Shown here piece after piece: positions 53,729 to 63,503 of a stretch of 64,000 bases of DNA. The notes below the pieces were generated by a model. It was not told the DNA's origin. It saw nothing but the letters and a program-made list of their open reading frames with translations, and searched no databases. Position numbers and translations under genes: made by a program. Within the stretch, counting starts at the first letter, position 1. Every line of letters begins with the position of its first letter. This stretch comes from Myroides phaeus (lineage in GTDB: Bacteria; Bacteroidota; Bacteroidia; Flavobacteriales; Flavobacteriaceae). The stretch spans positions 1-64,000 of the forward strand of contig NZ_FNDQ01000009.1 in assembly GCF_900099675.1 (NCBI RefSeq). The letters are read 5' to 3'.

Positions 53729-55456
53729 TTAAATAAAGCGTTTTTCTACTAACGCGATAAAACGTTCTTCATATTCATCTTTACCTTCCCAGTTATTATA
53801 TTCTGGCTTCACAAGGTGCTCTATTAAACTCATTGCTTCATCAAACGTACTTACTGTATTTAATTGAGACAATACCCTATTAAAGTCCTCTGCACTATTT
53901 CCGAATAAATGCTTTTCAAAAGCTATTCTATCATTCAATCCTACAGTAATCGTAGTATTATAGATATCATTAATTGATTTTGGTTTTACAATTTTAGGCT
54001 CCTTCACTGACATATGCTCAACGTCAAATAATGTATTAGGAGTTACTTGCTCTACTGAATTTGAACTCTCTTCATTATTCTTATACTCAACAGTATTTTC
54101 TTCTTGTAAATTTGATGTAGCCTCTACATCTATTTTTTCTTCTGCAACAACATCTTCAACACGAACAAACTCTACATCGCCAAAATCAAATCCAAAGAAA
54201 GGATCTAACTCATTTTTAGGTTGTTCCTTTTGTTTTTGTGCTTCAACTATTTCTTTTGAAAAGAAAAAAGAAGTAGTACGATCTACTTGTTCTTCCTTAG
54301 AATTGAGATTATTATCTTCTTGCTTTAATTGTTCTTCTTTTACTTCTAATGCTCTTTGTAAAAGTTCTTCTTTTTCTCTTTCCTCTTCTTGAATTAGAAA
54401 TTCTAAATAATCTTCTTCTTCTTGCTTAAGCTTTATTTCTTTTGCTTGTTCATCACTTAATCGTGCCTGTTCTGCTTGCTCTGCCACTTCAGCTTCTAAT
54501 CTTAATCTTTCCGCTTCAATTGCCTCAAGTCGTGCTTCTTCTTTTGCTTGCAATTCAGCTTCAATACGACGTGCTTCCTCTTCTGCTATGCGTGCTGCTT
54601 CAAGCTCCTCTGCCTCAATACGACGTGCTTCCTCTTCTGCTATGCGTGCTGCTTCAAGCTCCTCTGCCTCAATACGGCGTGCTTCCTCTTCTGCTATGCG
54701 TGCTGCTTCAAGCTCCTCTGCCTCAATACGACGTGCTTCCTCTTCTGCTATGCGTGCTGCTTCAAGCTCCTCTGCCTCAATACGGCGTGCTTCCTCTTCT
54801 GCTATGCGTGCTGCTTCAAGCTCCTCTGCCTCAATACGACGTGCTTCCTCTTCCGCTATGCGTGCTACTTCAAGCTCCTCTGCCTCAATACGGCGTGCTT
54901 CCTCTTCCGCTATGCGTGCTGCTTCAAGTGTTTTTGATTCTGTCTCTCTCAGCATTGCCTCATGTTCATCTAAAAAACGATTTAACTCTGCATCTTCCTC
55001 TTCATTTGTAAAATCTTCATGAATAGCATCAGTCAAAAACGGTTTATTATAATTCATTTCTTCACTAATAAGAAATTCTTTTTCTTCAATTTCTGGTGCT
55101 ATCTTATTTACAATATCTGCAATAAAGCTATCCTCTCCCATTACCGTTGCTTCAACTTCATTATCAACAACAATTGGATAGTCTTCTTCTACCAAATCAT
55201 TTGGCATCTGATGACGATCTATATTACCAACTACAACTTGTTCTCCTAAAGAAACAGCTGTTAATGCATTCTCAAGTTGCTCGTTTGTAACATCTTTAAT
55301 CTGTCCTCCCACTAAATGATCTTGATAAAACTTCATTATCAAAAGCTTCTCATATAACTCTTTTGCTTCTATTAAGAGATTGCTTACATCCTTCTCTTTC
55401 ATCTGTAAAACACGGTGAGCAAGACTTAATAACTCTCCCTCCAAGACTTTCTTCAT
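53729..55456 (-). CDS. Coiled-coil protein with seven 18-residue tandem repeats
   Basis: A 575-residue protein with no signal peptide. The N-terminal 90 residues are helical ([23 protein letters not shown]). A long charged helix follows, with seven copies of an 18-residue unit of the form [18 protein letters not shown] (about residues 177-302), giving a single alpha-helix or coiled coil. The C-terminal third is acidic, then ends in a compact region ([38 protein letters not shown]) that recurs at the end of related flavobacterial proteins. Function unknown. It is the first gene before rsmI. Confidence 0.75.
   Translation of the reverse strand: MKKVLEGELLSLAHRVLQMKEKDVSNLLIEAKELYEKLLIMKFYQDHLVGGQIKDVTNEQLENALTAVSLGEQVVVGNIDRHQMPNDLVEEDYPIVVDNEVEATVMGEDSFIADIVNKIAPEIEEKEFLISEEMNYNKPFLTDAIHEDFTNEEEDAELNRFLDEHEAMLRETESKTLEAARIAEEEARRIEAEELEVARIAEEEARRIEAEELEAARIAEEEARRIEAEELEAARIAEEEARRIEAEELEAARIAEEEARRIEAEELEAARIAEEEARRIEAEELEAARIAEEEARRIEAELQAKEEARLEAIEAERLRLEAEVAEQAEQARLSDEQAKEIKLKQEEEDYLEFLIQEEEREKEELLQRALEVKEEQLKQEDNNLNSKEEQVDRTTSFFFSKEIVEAQKQKEQPKNELDPFFGFDFGDVEFVRVEDVVAEEKIDVEATSNLQEENTVEYKNNEESSNSVEQVTPNTLFDVEHMSVKEPKIVKPKSINDIYNTTITVGLNDRIAFEKHLFGNSAEDFNRVLSQLNTVSTFDEAMSLIEHLVKPEYNNWEGKDEYEERFIALVEKRFI
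54567..54928. repeat. 54-bp tandem repeat array, about seven units, inside the coiled-coil gene
   Basis: Seven nearly identical 54-bp units in frame. The base at the CGACGTGC/CGGCGTGC position reads A, A, G, A, G, A, G from left to right, so the last six units are three copies of a 108-bp pair. The near identity at synonymous sites indicates recent expansion, and unit number is likely to vary between strains. Confidence 0.9.
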
Positions 55457-55497
55457 AACTTTTATTTTGCATTAGTAAATTGACGAGCTTTTTTTGA

Positions 55498-55505
55498 TAA
55501 ATTTG
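55498..55505 (+). promoter_or_regulatory. -7 element of the tdk-MFS unit
   Basis: TAAATTTG matches TAnnTTTG and lies 53 bases before tdk. A TTG at 55480-55482 is 15 bases upstream, a little close for a -33 element. Confidence 0.4.
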
Positions 55506-55558
55506 CTCATTACAAAAATAACAGAAAAAACTGCTGGTTTCAGCTTGAAATTTACAAA

Positions 55559-56194
55559 ATGTTTCTCGAAAATCCCGTTAATCACAAAGAACAATTTGGT
55601 TCAATCGAAGTAATCTGTGGTTCAATGTTCTCTGGTAAGACTGAAGAACTGATTCGCAGACTGAAAAGAGCTAATTTTGCCAAACAAAAAGTCGAAATAT
55701 TTAAACCGGCTATTGATACCCGTTATGACGACGAATACGTTGTATCTCATGATTCAAACGAAATTCGTTCTACTCCAGTACCCGCCGCAGCTAACATTAG
55801 ATTATTGGCTGATGGTTGTGATGTTATTGGAATTGATGAAGCTCAATTTTTTGACGACGAAATAGTAAGTGTTTGTAATGATTTAGCAAACTCTGGCATT
55901 CGTGTTATTGTAGCAGGACTTGATATGGACTTTAAAGGAAATCCTTTCGGACCAATGCCTGCACTTATGGCAACAGCTGAATATGTAACAAAAGTTCATG
56001 CTATTTGTACAAGGACAGGAAACCTTGCTAATTATAGCTTTAGAAAGGCCGCAAGTGAGGATATTGTAATGCTTGGAGAAACTCAAGAATACGAACCTTT
56101 GAGTAGAGCGGCTTACTTTAATGCTATGCGTGAGGCCGAAAAATTAAAAAAAGAAAGTCAAACAAATACTTCTTCAGATCATAATAAAGACTAA
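55559..56194 (+). CDS. tdk: Thymidine kinase (type II)
   Basis: A 211-residue salvage enzyme that phosphorylates thymidine. The P-loop GSMFSGKT spans residues 21-28, and [11 protein letters not shown] is the Walker B-like part. The lasso region carries [10 protein letters not shown]. It fits the TK1-like tetrameric type. Of the zinc-ribbon cysteines only CTRTG is evident (the usual CxxC pair is reduced to a single Cys here). MFS transporter follows after 24 bases. Confidence 0.93.
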   Translation: MFLENPVNHKEQFGSIEVICGSMFSGKTEELIRRLKRANFAKQKVEIFKPAIDTRYDDEYVVSHDSNEIRSTPVPAAANIRLLADGCDVIGIDEAQFFDDEIVSVCNDLANSGIRVIVAGLDMDFKGNPFGPMPALMATAEYVTKVHAICTRTGNLANYSFRKAASEDIVMLGETQEYEPLSRAAYFNAMREAEKLKKESQTNTSSDHNKD

Positions 56195-56218
56195 TCCCTT
56201 TTAAAAACCACCACTCTT

Positions 56219-57460
56219 ATGAAAAAAATCTACCAAATCTATTTAGATTCTTACCGAGGTTTATCATCTGCCTCATGGATGTTAGCAATTGTAATGTTAA
56301 TAAATAGAGCTGGTTCTATGGTTTTTCCTTTCTTAGGAGTTTATATGACACAAAAGCTAAACTTTACAGACGAGCAAACTGGATATGTATTAGCTTGCTA
56401 TGGTGTAGGATCTATTATTGGTTCTACTTTTGGTGGATGGGTAACTGACAAAATAGGAAACTACAAAGTACAATACCTAAGCTTATTGGGTAGTATCCCT
56501 ATCTTCATTATGCTTCCTTATTTTACAACAGTTTGGAGCTTAGCGCTAATGATTCTTTTCCAAAGCACGGTAAGCGAATCTTTTAGACCTGCCAATTCTG
56601 TTGCAATTACAATGTATGCAAAACCAGAAAACATAACACGTGCTTTTTCACTAAATAGAATGGCTGTTAATCTTGGTTTCTCTATTGGTCCTGCTATGGG
56701 AGGATTGTTAGCAGCTATTTCATATACATTGTTGTTTCAAATAAATGCAGCTGCTGCATTTGTTGCTGCCATCGTTTTTATTGCCTTCTTTAGAGGACGA
56801 AAAACAACAAAAGATCTTAAAAAAGACGCAGCAGATGAAATAAACAATACTTCACACGAAGACATTGAAATAGGAAGTGGAGCAAATCAATCTCCTTATA
56901 AGGATAAAATGTTTCTTATTTTTAGTGTTTTTTGTACATTATACTCAATTGCTTTTTTACAATTATTTAGTACCATACCTCTCTTCTACAGAAAAATAGG
57001 TGGTCTTAACGAAGCACAAATTGGTCTTGTTTTAGGTTACAGTGGATTACTAATCTTCTTAACTGAGATGTTACTTGTACACCTTGCTGATAAATACTTA
57101 TCGATTAAACAAACCATATTTTATGGTGTGCTAATCAGCTCAATAGCTTTCGGTATCTTAATCTTTGATCACAGTATTTATACGATTTATTTCTCTATTT
57201 CAATGCTATGTGTTTCTGAAATGTTAGCAATGCCATATACGTCAACTGTAACAGCAATGCGTGCTGCAGCTAACAGCAAAGGAGCTTATATGGGGGTAAA
57301 TGGTCTTACATTTGCTGTAGGGTTCATCATTTCTCCGGTAGTTGGTACAAAAGTAGCTGCAACTTTCGGCTATAATGTATTATGGGTTGGAACTGCCGTA
57401 ATCATTGCAATTGCAGCATTTGGATTAAATTACTCTGTGAAGAAAATGATTGAAGAATAA
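56219..57460 (+). CDS. MFS transporter
   Basis: A 413-residue membrane protein with 12 predicted helices. The conserved loop between helices 2 and 3 reads GGWVTDKIGNYKVQ, and ARAFSLNRMAVNLGFSIGPAMGG marks helix 5. There is a central cytoplasmic loop near residue 200-215 (KDLKKDAADEINNTSHEDIE). It resembles the multidrug-efflux-like group, but the substrate is not clear. Immediately downstream of tdk. Confidence 0.86.
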   Translation: MKKIYQIYLDSYRGLSSASWMLAIVMLINRAGSMVFPFLGVYMTQKLNFTDEQTGYVLACYGVGSIIGSTFGGWVTDKIGNYKVQYLSLLGSIPIFIMLPYFTTVWSLALMILFQSTVSESFRPANSVAITMYAKPENITRAFSLNRMAVNLGFSIGPAMGGLLAAISYTLLFQINAAAAFVAAIVFIAFFRGRKTTKDLKKDAADEINNTSHEDIEIGSGANQSPYKDKMFLIFSVFCTLYSIAFLQLFSTIPLFYRKIGGLNEAQIGLVLGYSGLLIFLTEMLLVHLADKYLSIKQTIFYGVLISSIAFGILIFDHSIYTIYFSISMLCVSEMLAMPYTSTVTAMRAAANSKGAYMGVNGLTFAVGFIISPVVGTKVAATFGYNVLWVGTAVIIAIAAFGLNYSVKKMIEE

Positions 57461-57550
57461 CAGACATATTTCTTAACTAATACACTTACTCTTATTGTTA
57501 AACATTTGTACAAATTACACGTACTCTGGTGCATATATCCCAAAATAAAA

Positions 57551-57558
57551 TATATTTG
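57551..57558 (+). promoter_or_regulatory. -7 element of the small exported protein gene
   Basis: TATATTTG lies nine bases before the ATG, so the mRNA would be leaderless or have a very short leader. Confidence 0.5.
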
Positions 57559-57566
57559 TAACATAT

Positions 57567-57953
57567 ATGTTTAAGCAAAATAAAATCATCGCTTGGTCTT
57601 TAGTGATTATATTCGCTATTTTCGGTATTGAAAAACTTAATTTCATTACCGAAGAGACGTGTGATAAAAAACTAATGTTTTGTCCAACAGCAAATATGTA
57701 TGTTTATACTGTTTTAAACACTGATAATCAAAATACAAACGAACAACAGACTGAGCAAAAAACAAATAAAATAGTTAATATTAATTGTGAAACCTTTTTT
57801 ATAAATCAAATTATTTCTCAACAAGAAGTTAATGATTCTCATTTTTTCAATAGCAATCAGTATTTTTTCAAACCTGTCATCCATTCGACACCATATATAA
57901 CTCTTATTGACCCACCTCCAATATATAAGAGTTCTTTATTCTTAATAACTTAA
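57567..57953 (+). CDS. Small exported or membrane-anchored protein
   Basis: A 128-residue protein with an N-terminal hydrophobic segment (about residues 6-23), two early cysteines (ETCDKKLMFC) and a low-complexity Asn/Gln/Thr stretch (NTDNQNTNEQQTEQKTNK). It ends with LIDPPPIYKSSLFLIT. I do not recognise it. The proline-rich end recalls the LRGPP and LRAPP ends of the small proteins in the zinc operon. It stands alone and has a terminator. Confidence 0.6.
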   Translation: MFKQNKIIAWSLVIIFAIFGIEKLNFITEETCDKKLMFCPTANMYVYTVLNTDNQNTNEQQTEQKTNKIVNINCETFFINQIISQQEVNDSHFFNSNQYFFKPVIHSTPYITLIDPPPIYKSSLFLIT

Positions 57954-57978
57954 ATAGCTAATTGGCTATTTTTTTTTG
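57953..57978 (+). terminator. Terminator after the small exported protein gene
   Basis: A 6-bp stem (57953-57958 with 57965-57970), a six-base loop and eight or more T. Confidence 0.6.
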
Positions 57979-58074
57979 CTCTAAACTTAAAACTAAGTAT
58001 TATGCTTTGCCGTTTTATCTTTTGTATTGCACATAAAAAGATTTAATTGTTACATTTGAATAAAACCATTTATT

Positions 58075-58845
58075 ATGAATACAGATAAAAAACAACCTTA
58101 TATTAATTCTTCTATAACTAATAAAATTGCTACAATTACATTTTATACACCAGCCAGCAATTCATTCCCAAGTCTTTATTTGACAAAGCTTACTGACACA
58201 ATTGAAGAAATAAGTAAAAACAAAGAGATTACTACAATTATATTAAAGAGTGAAGGAGAAGGAGCTTTTTGTGCTGGTGCTTCTTTTGACGAATTACTTT
58301 CTATAAAAGATTCTGTTACTGGAAAAAAATTCTTTTCAGGTTTTGCAACTGTAATAGATGCTATGCGCAGAAGTCCTAAAATATTTATCGGTAGAATTCA
58401 CGGAAAAACAGTAGGTGGTGGTGTCGGATTAGCTGCTGCCTGTGATTATTGTTTTGCAACTGAAAAAGCTTCTATTAAACTCTCTGAACTTGCTATTGGA
58501 ATAGGTCCTTTCGTCATTGAACCTGCTGTATCTCGTAAGATAGGAAAAACCGCTTTTACTCAAATGTCTCTTGCAGCACACGAATGGAAAACAGCAACTT
58601 GGGCATATAATCACGGTTTATATTCTGAATTATACGAAACGACTGAAATGATGGATATAGAAATTGACTCTTTTTCTAAAAGAGTTAGTGAATATAACCC
58701 TGATGCTTTACTTGAAATGAAAAAAATATTTTGGGAAGGAACAGAAAACTGGACAGAATTATTACATAAAAGAGCAGAAATATCTGGTAAATTAGTTTTA
58801 TCTGAATTTACAATTAATGCCCTAAATCAATTTAAAAACAAATAA
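58075..58845 (+). CDS. Enoyl-CoA hydratase/isomerase family protein
   Basis: A 256-residue crotonase. It has the first oxyanion segment GEGAFCAGASFDELLS and the second HGKTVGGGVGLAAACDYCFA, then SIKLSELAIGIGPFVIEPAVSRKIG, where the Glu in SEL is at the position of a catalytic acid. The substrate is unclear; it resembles the methylglutaconyl-CoA hydratase-like group of Bacteroidota. It is a single gene with terminator 58850-58876. Confidence 0.88.
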   Translation: MNTDKKQPYINSSITNKIATITFYTPASNSFPSLYLTKLTDTIEEISKNKEITTIILKSEGEGAFCAGASFDELLSIKDSVTGKKFFSGFATVIDAMRRSPKIFIGRIHGKTVGGGVGLAAACDYCFATEKASIKLSELAIGIGPFVIEPAVSRKIGKTAFTQMSLAAHEWKTATWAYNHGLYSELYETTEMMDIEIDSFSKRVSEYNPDALLEMKKIFWEGTENWTELLHKRAEISGKLVLSEFTINALNQFKNK

Positions 58846-58849
58846 TTAC

Positions 58850-58876
58850 AAGCTGCTACTAAGCAGCTTTTTTATT
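58850..58876 (+). terminator. Terminator after the enoyl-CoA hydratase gene
   Basis: An 8-bp stem (58850-58857 with 58862-58869), a four-base loop and a T run. Confidence 0.75.
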
Positions 58877-58937
58877 TTTAATAACACAACATTAACATAT
58901 TTCCTAAATATACTCTATCTTTACTTCCTAAAAGAGT

Positions 58938-59759
58938 ATGCAAAAAACACTACTAACTATCTGTGGGTACTTATTACTTTCACAAACTTCTTTCGCTAAT
59001 ATTGAAAACACTGTTGTAGAGAAAGACATTCCTACACACGAAAAAAAGCAACGCACTGCCCATTTCACTGACAAAAGCTTCAGTCATTTAAACGTTTCCG
59101 TTGGTGTATCAACCTTAGGTATTAATATTGAAGCAGCAACACCTTTAACTAAAAACCTAAAACTTAGAGGGGGACTTAATTTCTTCAATCTCAATAGCAG
59201 TAAATACGACATTGATATTGATGACGAAAATGGTACACTATATGAAGCTTTTGGTATTTCTCCTACCTATGAAATGAAAGCGCAATTCAATACATTCCAC
59301 ACACACGCTTTAGTAGATTATTACCCATTCAAAAAAGGAATATTTCATCTAACTGGAGGTTTTTATATTGGTAATACGAAAATTAAAGCTAATGGTTTTT
59401 TAACTGATGGTAATGGAACAGCTGTAACAATTAAACCTGGTTATGATTGGCCTACACTTGAATTCGACGGGAAAGAATTAGATATTACAAATGGAGAGCT
59501 TAATGCAGAACTAACATTAGGCAATACAATTAAACCTTATTTAGGAGTAGGATTAGGCCGAGCAGTTTCTAAAAGAAAATTTGGTGTAAAATTCGAATTA
59601 GGTGTATTATATCAAGGAGAATATACTTTAAAACAAAACAACAAAAAAGTAGCTTCTACTTCTGATATTTCTGCTTCAATCGAAGATGCAGATAAATACA
59701 CAAAATGGATGAATTGGTGGCCTATGGTTAACTTACAATTAAACTATAGAATCTTCTAA
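58938..59759 (+). CDS. Outer membrane beta-barrel protein, unassigned
   Basis: A 273-residue exported protein: signal peptide LLTICGYLLLSQTSFAN, then alternating beta-strands (HLNVSVGVSTLGINIEA, LRGGLNFFNLNSSKYDIDID, YLGVGLGRAVSKRKFGVKFELGVLYQ) ending in an aromatic residue (QLNYRIF). It looks like a small OmpW/OprD-type barrel of 8-12 strands. The loop KYDIDIDDENGT may bind ions. The family is not certain and no partner gene is adjacent. Confidence 0.78.
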   Translation: MQKTLLTICGYLLLSQTSFANIENTVVEKDIPTHEKKQRTAHFTDKSFSHLNVSVGVSTLGINIEAATPLTKNLKLRGGLNFFNLNSSKYDIDIDDENGTLYEAFGISPTYEMKAQFNTFHTHALVDYYPFKKGIFHLTGGFYIGNTKIKANGFLTDGNGTAVTIKPGYDWPTLEFDGKELDITNGELNAELTLGNTIKPYLGVGLGRAVSKRKFGVKFELGVLYQGEYTLKQNNKKVASTSDISASIEDADKYTKWMNWWPMVNLQLNYRIF

Positions 59760-59805
59760 GAAACAAAAGCGTACTGCAAAAAATTTAAAGGACTATATTT
59801 TTCCT

Positions 59806-59813
59806 TACCTTTG
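59806..59813 (+). promoter_or_regulatory. -7 element of queD-lpxH
   Basis: TACCTTTG matches TAnnTTTG. It covers an upstream in-frame TTG at 59811, which excludes that codon as start of queD. Confidence 0.55.
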
Positions 59814-59828
59814 CCAAAATTTTTAGTT

Positions 59829-60281
59829 ATGCCTAAGATTAGAATTACAAAGCAGTTTACATTTGAAACAGGTCATGCTTTATATGGTTATGATGGTAAA
59901 TGTAGAAACGTACATGGTCACAGTTATAAGTTAGGAGTTACAGTTATTGGGACACCTATTGATGACATTAACAATGTGAAATATGGAATGGTTATCGACT
60001 TTGGAGATTTAAAGAAAATCGTAAAAGAAGATATCGTTGATGTATTTGACCATGCAACTGTTTTTAATAAAAATACTCCACACGTAGAACTTGCTAAAGA
60101 ACTTAAAGATCGTGGTCATCACGTTATTTTAGTTGACTATCAACCTACAAGTGAAAATATGGTAATTGACTTTGCTGCTAAAATTAAAAGTAGATTACCA
60201 GAAGGAATTGAATTATACTCATTGCGTTTGCAAGAAACTGAATCATCATATGCTGAATGGCATCAATCTGATAATTTATAA
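59829..60281 (+). CDS. queD: 6-carboxy-5,6,7,8-tetrahydropterin synthase (QueD/PTPS family)
   Basis: A 150-residue zinc enzyme of queuosine (7-deazaguanine) synthesis. Zinc ligands H16, H29 and H31 (ETGHALYG and NVHGHSY) and the catalytic C25 in GKCRNVHGH are visible, with the conserved ETESSYAEW near the end. A pyruvoyl-tetrahydropterin synthase role cannot be fully ruled out, but bacterial context favours QueD. I start at MPKIRIT because the upstream TTG lies in the promoter. lpxH begins three bases after its stop. Confidence 0.9.
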   Translation: MPKIRITKQFTFETGHALYGYDGKCRNVHGHSYKLGVTVIGTPIDDINNVKYGMVIDFGDLKKIVKEDIVDVFDHATVFNKNTPHVELAKELKDRGHHVILVDYQPTSENMVIDFAAKIKSRLPEGIELYSLRLQETESSYAEWHQSDNL

Positions 60282-60284
60282 GCA

Positions 60285-61061
60285 TTGAATTTTACAATCA
60301 ATACAAATAAAAGTATATACTTTGCTTCAGATCAACACTTCGGAGCACCTACACGTGAAAAAAGCTTTCCTCGTGAACAACTGTTTTTACAATGGTTGAA
60401 GGAGAAAGAAGAGGATATGGGAGCTTTATTCATCTTAGGAGATCTATTTGATTTCTGGTTTGAATATAAAACTGTTGTACCTAAAGGTTTTGTAAGAATA
60501 TTAGGAAAATTAGCTGAACTAAAAGACAAAGGTATTCCTATCTTTTTCTTTGTTGGTAATCACGATTTATGGATGGATGACTACTTCCAAACAGAATTAG
60601 GCATTCCTGTATTCCACGAATCCCAAACCTTTGAAATCAATGGTAAGTCTCTTTTTATAGCTCATGGTGATGGATTAGGCCCTGGTGATATGGGATATAA
60701 AAGAATGAAAAAAGTATTCACTAATAAATTCTCAAAATGGTTATTTAGATGGCTTCACCCAGATATTGGTGTTAAGTTAGGCTCTTACCTCTCTGTAAAA
60801 AATAAACTAATATCAGGAGATGAGGATATTAAATTTTTAGGTGAAGATAAAGAATGGCTAATTTTATATGCGAAACGCAAATTAGAAACTCAACACTTTG
60901 ATTACTTTGTTTTTGGTCATAGACATTTACCAATGATTATCAATTTAAACGAGAAGTCTAAATATATTAATTTAGGGGATTGGATAGGTTATTTTACTTA
61001 TGGTAAATTAGATACTGAATTTCACTTAATTGAATATAAAAAAGAACTACAATCAAGATAA
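60285..61061 (+). CDS. lpxH: UDP-2,3-diacylglucosamine diphosphatase
   Basis: A 258-residue metallophosphoesterase that makes lipid X in the lipid A pathway. Metal-binding motifs: D16/H18 in FASDQHFGAP, GDLFDFW, GNHDLWMDD, and the histidines in FIAHGDGLG and FGHRHLPM. It starts with TTG three bases after queD; no ATG exists before the first metal motif, so TTG is the most probable start. Probably translated together with queD. It ends at terminator 61064-61094. Confidence 0.93.
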   Translation: MNFTINTNKSIYFASDQHFGAPTREKSFPREQLFLQWLKEKEEDMGALFILGDLFDFWFEYKTVVPKGFVRILGKLAELKDKGIPIFFFVGNHDLWMDDYFQTELGIPVFHESQTFEINGKSLFIAHGDGLGPGDMGYKRMKKVFTNKFSKWLFRWLHPDIGVKLGSYLSVKNKLISGDEDIKFLGEDKEWLILYAKRKLETQHFDYFVFGHRHLPMIINLNEKSKYINLGDWIGYFTYGKLDTEFHLIEYKKELQSR

Positions 61062-61063
61062 AT

Positions 61064-61094
61064 AAAAAAAGCGTACTTATAGTGCGCTTTTTTT
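61064..61094. terminator. Terminator between lpxH and the HTTM gene
   Basis: A 13-bp stem made of A7-GCGTAC and GTGCGC-T7 (one G-U) with a five-base loop. It works for both convergent genes. Confidence 0.85.
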
Positions 61095-61112
61095 ATGAAT
61101 AGCCTTTTCTTA

Positions 61113-62444
61113 TTAAAATGGCTTCTCCAATATCCAATCACAATGTTTAAAGTAGTCCCATTTCACATTTCCTAAATCTACCTTGTGATCTACAAATCTA
61201 CTTAAATCACGTCGATTGATAGATACATAACTCTCCGCATATACTGCAACATCCTCTCCTCTATCAGCATACTCCTTTTTAATATATTGAGCCATTTGCC
61301 ATATCATATCTGGAGATGTTAACCTTGCTTCTTGTTTCTTAGTCAAAACATTCTCTATATCGTAATAACGACGTTCTCCCGTCTTTTTATTCTCCACAAT
61401 ATAGTTAGTATAACCGGCTCTTGATCGTAGCATCATACGCCAGCTTAAACGATGCGCTTCATCTGTCCATAACACATCTCCTTCTATAAAATGCATACGC
61501 AAAGGTAAAACCAATTGAACAAATGCAAATACACTAACAATAATTAAAGATATTTTAGAAAGAGTTTCCTCTTTAAATTGTTGAGAACTAATAGTGCTAA
61601 TATCAAAAACAGGTTTCTTCTTGAAAAACAATGCACGTATCTGCTCAGGCTCGTAAAAAAACACAGCAAAACTCAACGCAAAGTATGGGAATATACCAAT
61701 ATGTAACGTAATAGAATTAAACAAGTGAAAAATTAAAGAAGCAACCAATGCCCAGGTTCTTGTTCGTTTAAAAAGCAGTAAAGGCACGATTAACCCATCA
61801 AACAAAATACCTAAATAGGCAATTGAAATATAAAACCACTTCGCAGTAAACATCTCTTTAAAAACAGACGGAATATTAGCCCCTTCATACATCAATTTAG
61901 TAAATGTACCATCAAGCCAATCAGGATAAAATTTAGCAACTGTTCCAAAAATATACAAGATTGAAACTTGAAATATAAATATCCAAGAAACATACTGATT
62001 CATAAACAATACCTGACTCACCCTTCCTTGCTTAACATCAAGAGAAGCATACTTATTTGCAGGTAGAAAACACATATAAAAACAAATAACCAATAACATA
62101 TAATAGTGGTTATTATAAGAAGTCTTTTGAATAAAATAGGCACCCGCCCATAAAATGGTAAGTAATACTATGCTTAACCTGTATCTATATCCTAACATTA
62201 CGGCAACAGATACACAGCCCATTAATGCAAAATACACATACATTTGTGGTCCTACAAGTACTTGTAAAAAGTCCATATAAATATGTGAGAATGTAAGATT
62301 TACATCAACTAAATTACTTTTTACCCACCCTGTAGCTAATGCCCCGAAAGATTCGCAAGCAAATAAAAAACCGAATAATATCCTAAAAATTACTAATGGA
62401 GAATTATCAATTGGTTGAAATGCCTTTTTCCACATACTGTTCAA
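61113..62444 (-). CDS. HTTM-domain membrane protein (gamma-carboxylase-like)
   Basis: A 443-residue protein with a horizontally transferred transmembrane (HTTM) domain, the bacterial relative of vitamin K-dependent gamma-carboxylase. Visible: LVIFRILFGFLFACESF, KTSYNNHYYMLLVICFYMCFLPA, FQVSILYIFGTVAKFYPDWLDG, and WRMMLRSRAGYTNYIVENKKTG. About 6-8 membrane helices. The substrate in bacteria is unknown. Its start overlaps the end of ribF by 38 bases; a Met three codons in (62435) would still overlap. Confidence 0.86.
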   Translation of the reverse strand: MNSMWKKAFQPIDNSPLVIFRILFGFLFACESFGALATGWVKSNLVDVNLTFSHIYMDFLQVLVGPQMYVYFALMGCVSVAVMLGYRYRLSIVLLTILWAGAYFIQKTSYNNHYYMLLVICFYMCFLPANKYASLDVKQGRVSQVLFMNQYVSWIFIFQVSILYIFGTVAKFYPDWLDGTFTKLMYEGANIPSVFKEMFTAKWFYISIAYLGILFDGLIVPLLLFKRTRTWALVASLIFHLFNSITLHIGIFPYFALSFAVFFYEPEQIRALFFKKKPVFDISTISSQQFKEETLSKISLIIVSVFAFVQLVLPLRMHFIEGDVLWTDEAHRLSWRMMLRSRAGYTNYIVENKKTGERRYYDIENVLTKKQEARLTSPDMIWQMAQYIKKEYADRGEDVAVYAESYVSINRRDLSRFVDHKVDLGNVKWDYFKHCDWILEKPF

Positions 62445-63360
62445 AATACTCCCGAGTTATGTGTTCGTCATTTTGTAAACACGCTACTAACTCGTCAAGT
62501 CCGTTAAATTTTAATTCATCTCTAATCCTGTCTAAGATACGAACTTTTAACGTTTTGTCGTATAAATCACCATTCCAATCTAAATAATTTACTTCAATAG
62601 TATAAGGGTGACCTTCAAAGGTTGGATTAATACCTACACTCATCATCCCTTTTACTTTCTCTCCATTAATAGTAGATTCAACGATATAAACACCGTTCTT
62701 AGGAATCATTTTATAATCTTCATCTATTGAAATATTAGCTGTAGGAAAACCAAGCTTTCTTCCTAATTTTTTTCCATGAACAACCATTCCTGAAAAATAG
62801 AAATCATACCCTAAAAACTCATTTGCTAAAGCTATATCTCCATCTAAAAGCGCTTGTCTAATTTTAGTCGAACTAATAGAAACGTGATCTATCTCTTGAG
62901 CTGAAATTTCTTCTACTTCAAATCCAAATTTCTCACCATACTTTTTCAAATCACTAATGTCTGCCGTACGATTTTTTCCAAAACGATGATCATAACCAAT
63001 AATGATCTTACTTATATTGAATTTATCAACTAAAATACGCTTTACAAATTCCTCTGCACTTAATTGAGAAAACTCGTAATCAAATTTCTGCACAACAAGG
63101 TTATCAAGTCCTAAATCTTCTAAAAGCTCTTTCTTCTCTTCCAAAGTATTCAGCAAGCGAATAGAATGATCTTGTTTCAAAACCATACGTGGATGTGGAA
63201 AAAAAGTTAGCACCAAACTTTCAGCACCACTTTCTTTAGCTGAATCAACTATTTTTTTGATAATCATTTGATGACCAATATGTACCCCATCAAAAGTACC
63301 TAATGTTGCTACAACTTTTTTGTTCGTCTGAAAATTATTAATAGAAGAAAATGTTTTCAC
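62407..63360 (-). CDS. ribF: Bifunctional riboflavin kinase / FAD synthetase
   Basis: A 317-residue enzyme that makes FMN and FAD from riboflavin. The adenylyltransferase part has TLGTFDGVHIGHQMI and the IIGYDHRFGKNRT segment, with DHVSISSTKIR. The flavokinase part has GRKLGFPTANI and YKMIPKNGVYIVE. I start at a GTG giving MKTFSSINNF, the usual beginning in this group. A TTG at 63378 would add six residues. No ATG precedes the catalytic motif, so a non-ATG start is needed. The HTTM gene overlaps its end. Confidence 0.92.
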   Translation of the reverse strand: MKTFSSINNFQTNKKVVATLGTFDGVHIGHQMIIKKIVDSAKESGAESLVLTFFPHPRMVLKQDHSIRLLNTLEEKKELLEDLGLDNLVVQKFDYEFSQLSAEEFVKRILVDKFNISKIIIGYDHRFGKNRTADISDLKKYGEKFGFEVEEISAQEIDHVSISSTKIRQALLDGDIALANEFLGYDFYFSGMVVHGKKLGRKLGFPTANISIDEDYKMIPKNGVYIVESTINGEKVKGMMSVGINPTFEGHPYTIEVNYLDWNGDLYDKTLKVRILDRIRDELKFNGLDELVACLQNDEHITREYFEQYVEKGISTN

Positions 63361-63503
63361 TTTGTAAAGTTTATTCAATTACATCACTATTTTTGCCGTT
63401 CCTTTTAAATGAACCCAAAAATAAATTCGTGTAAAAATACATCATTTTTACTAATCAACTTTATAAAAAACACCTAAATACTCCCCCATTAACAAATTTC
63501 AAA

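Noticed and set aside
54567..54928. CRISPR-like array
   Set aside because: Units abut without unique spacers and encode an in-frame 18-residue repeat; no cas genes nearby.
54442..55022. Three plus-strand frames with Cys/Phe/Leu or Ser/Ala repeats
   Set aside because: They are antisense shadows of the 54-bp coding repeat; all frames stay open because the unit length is a multiple of three.
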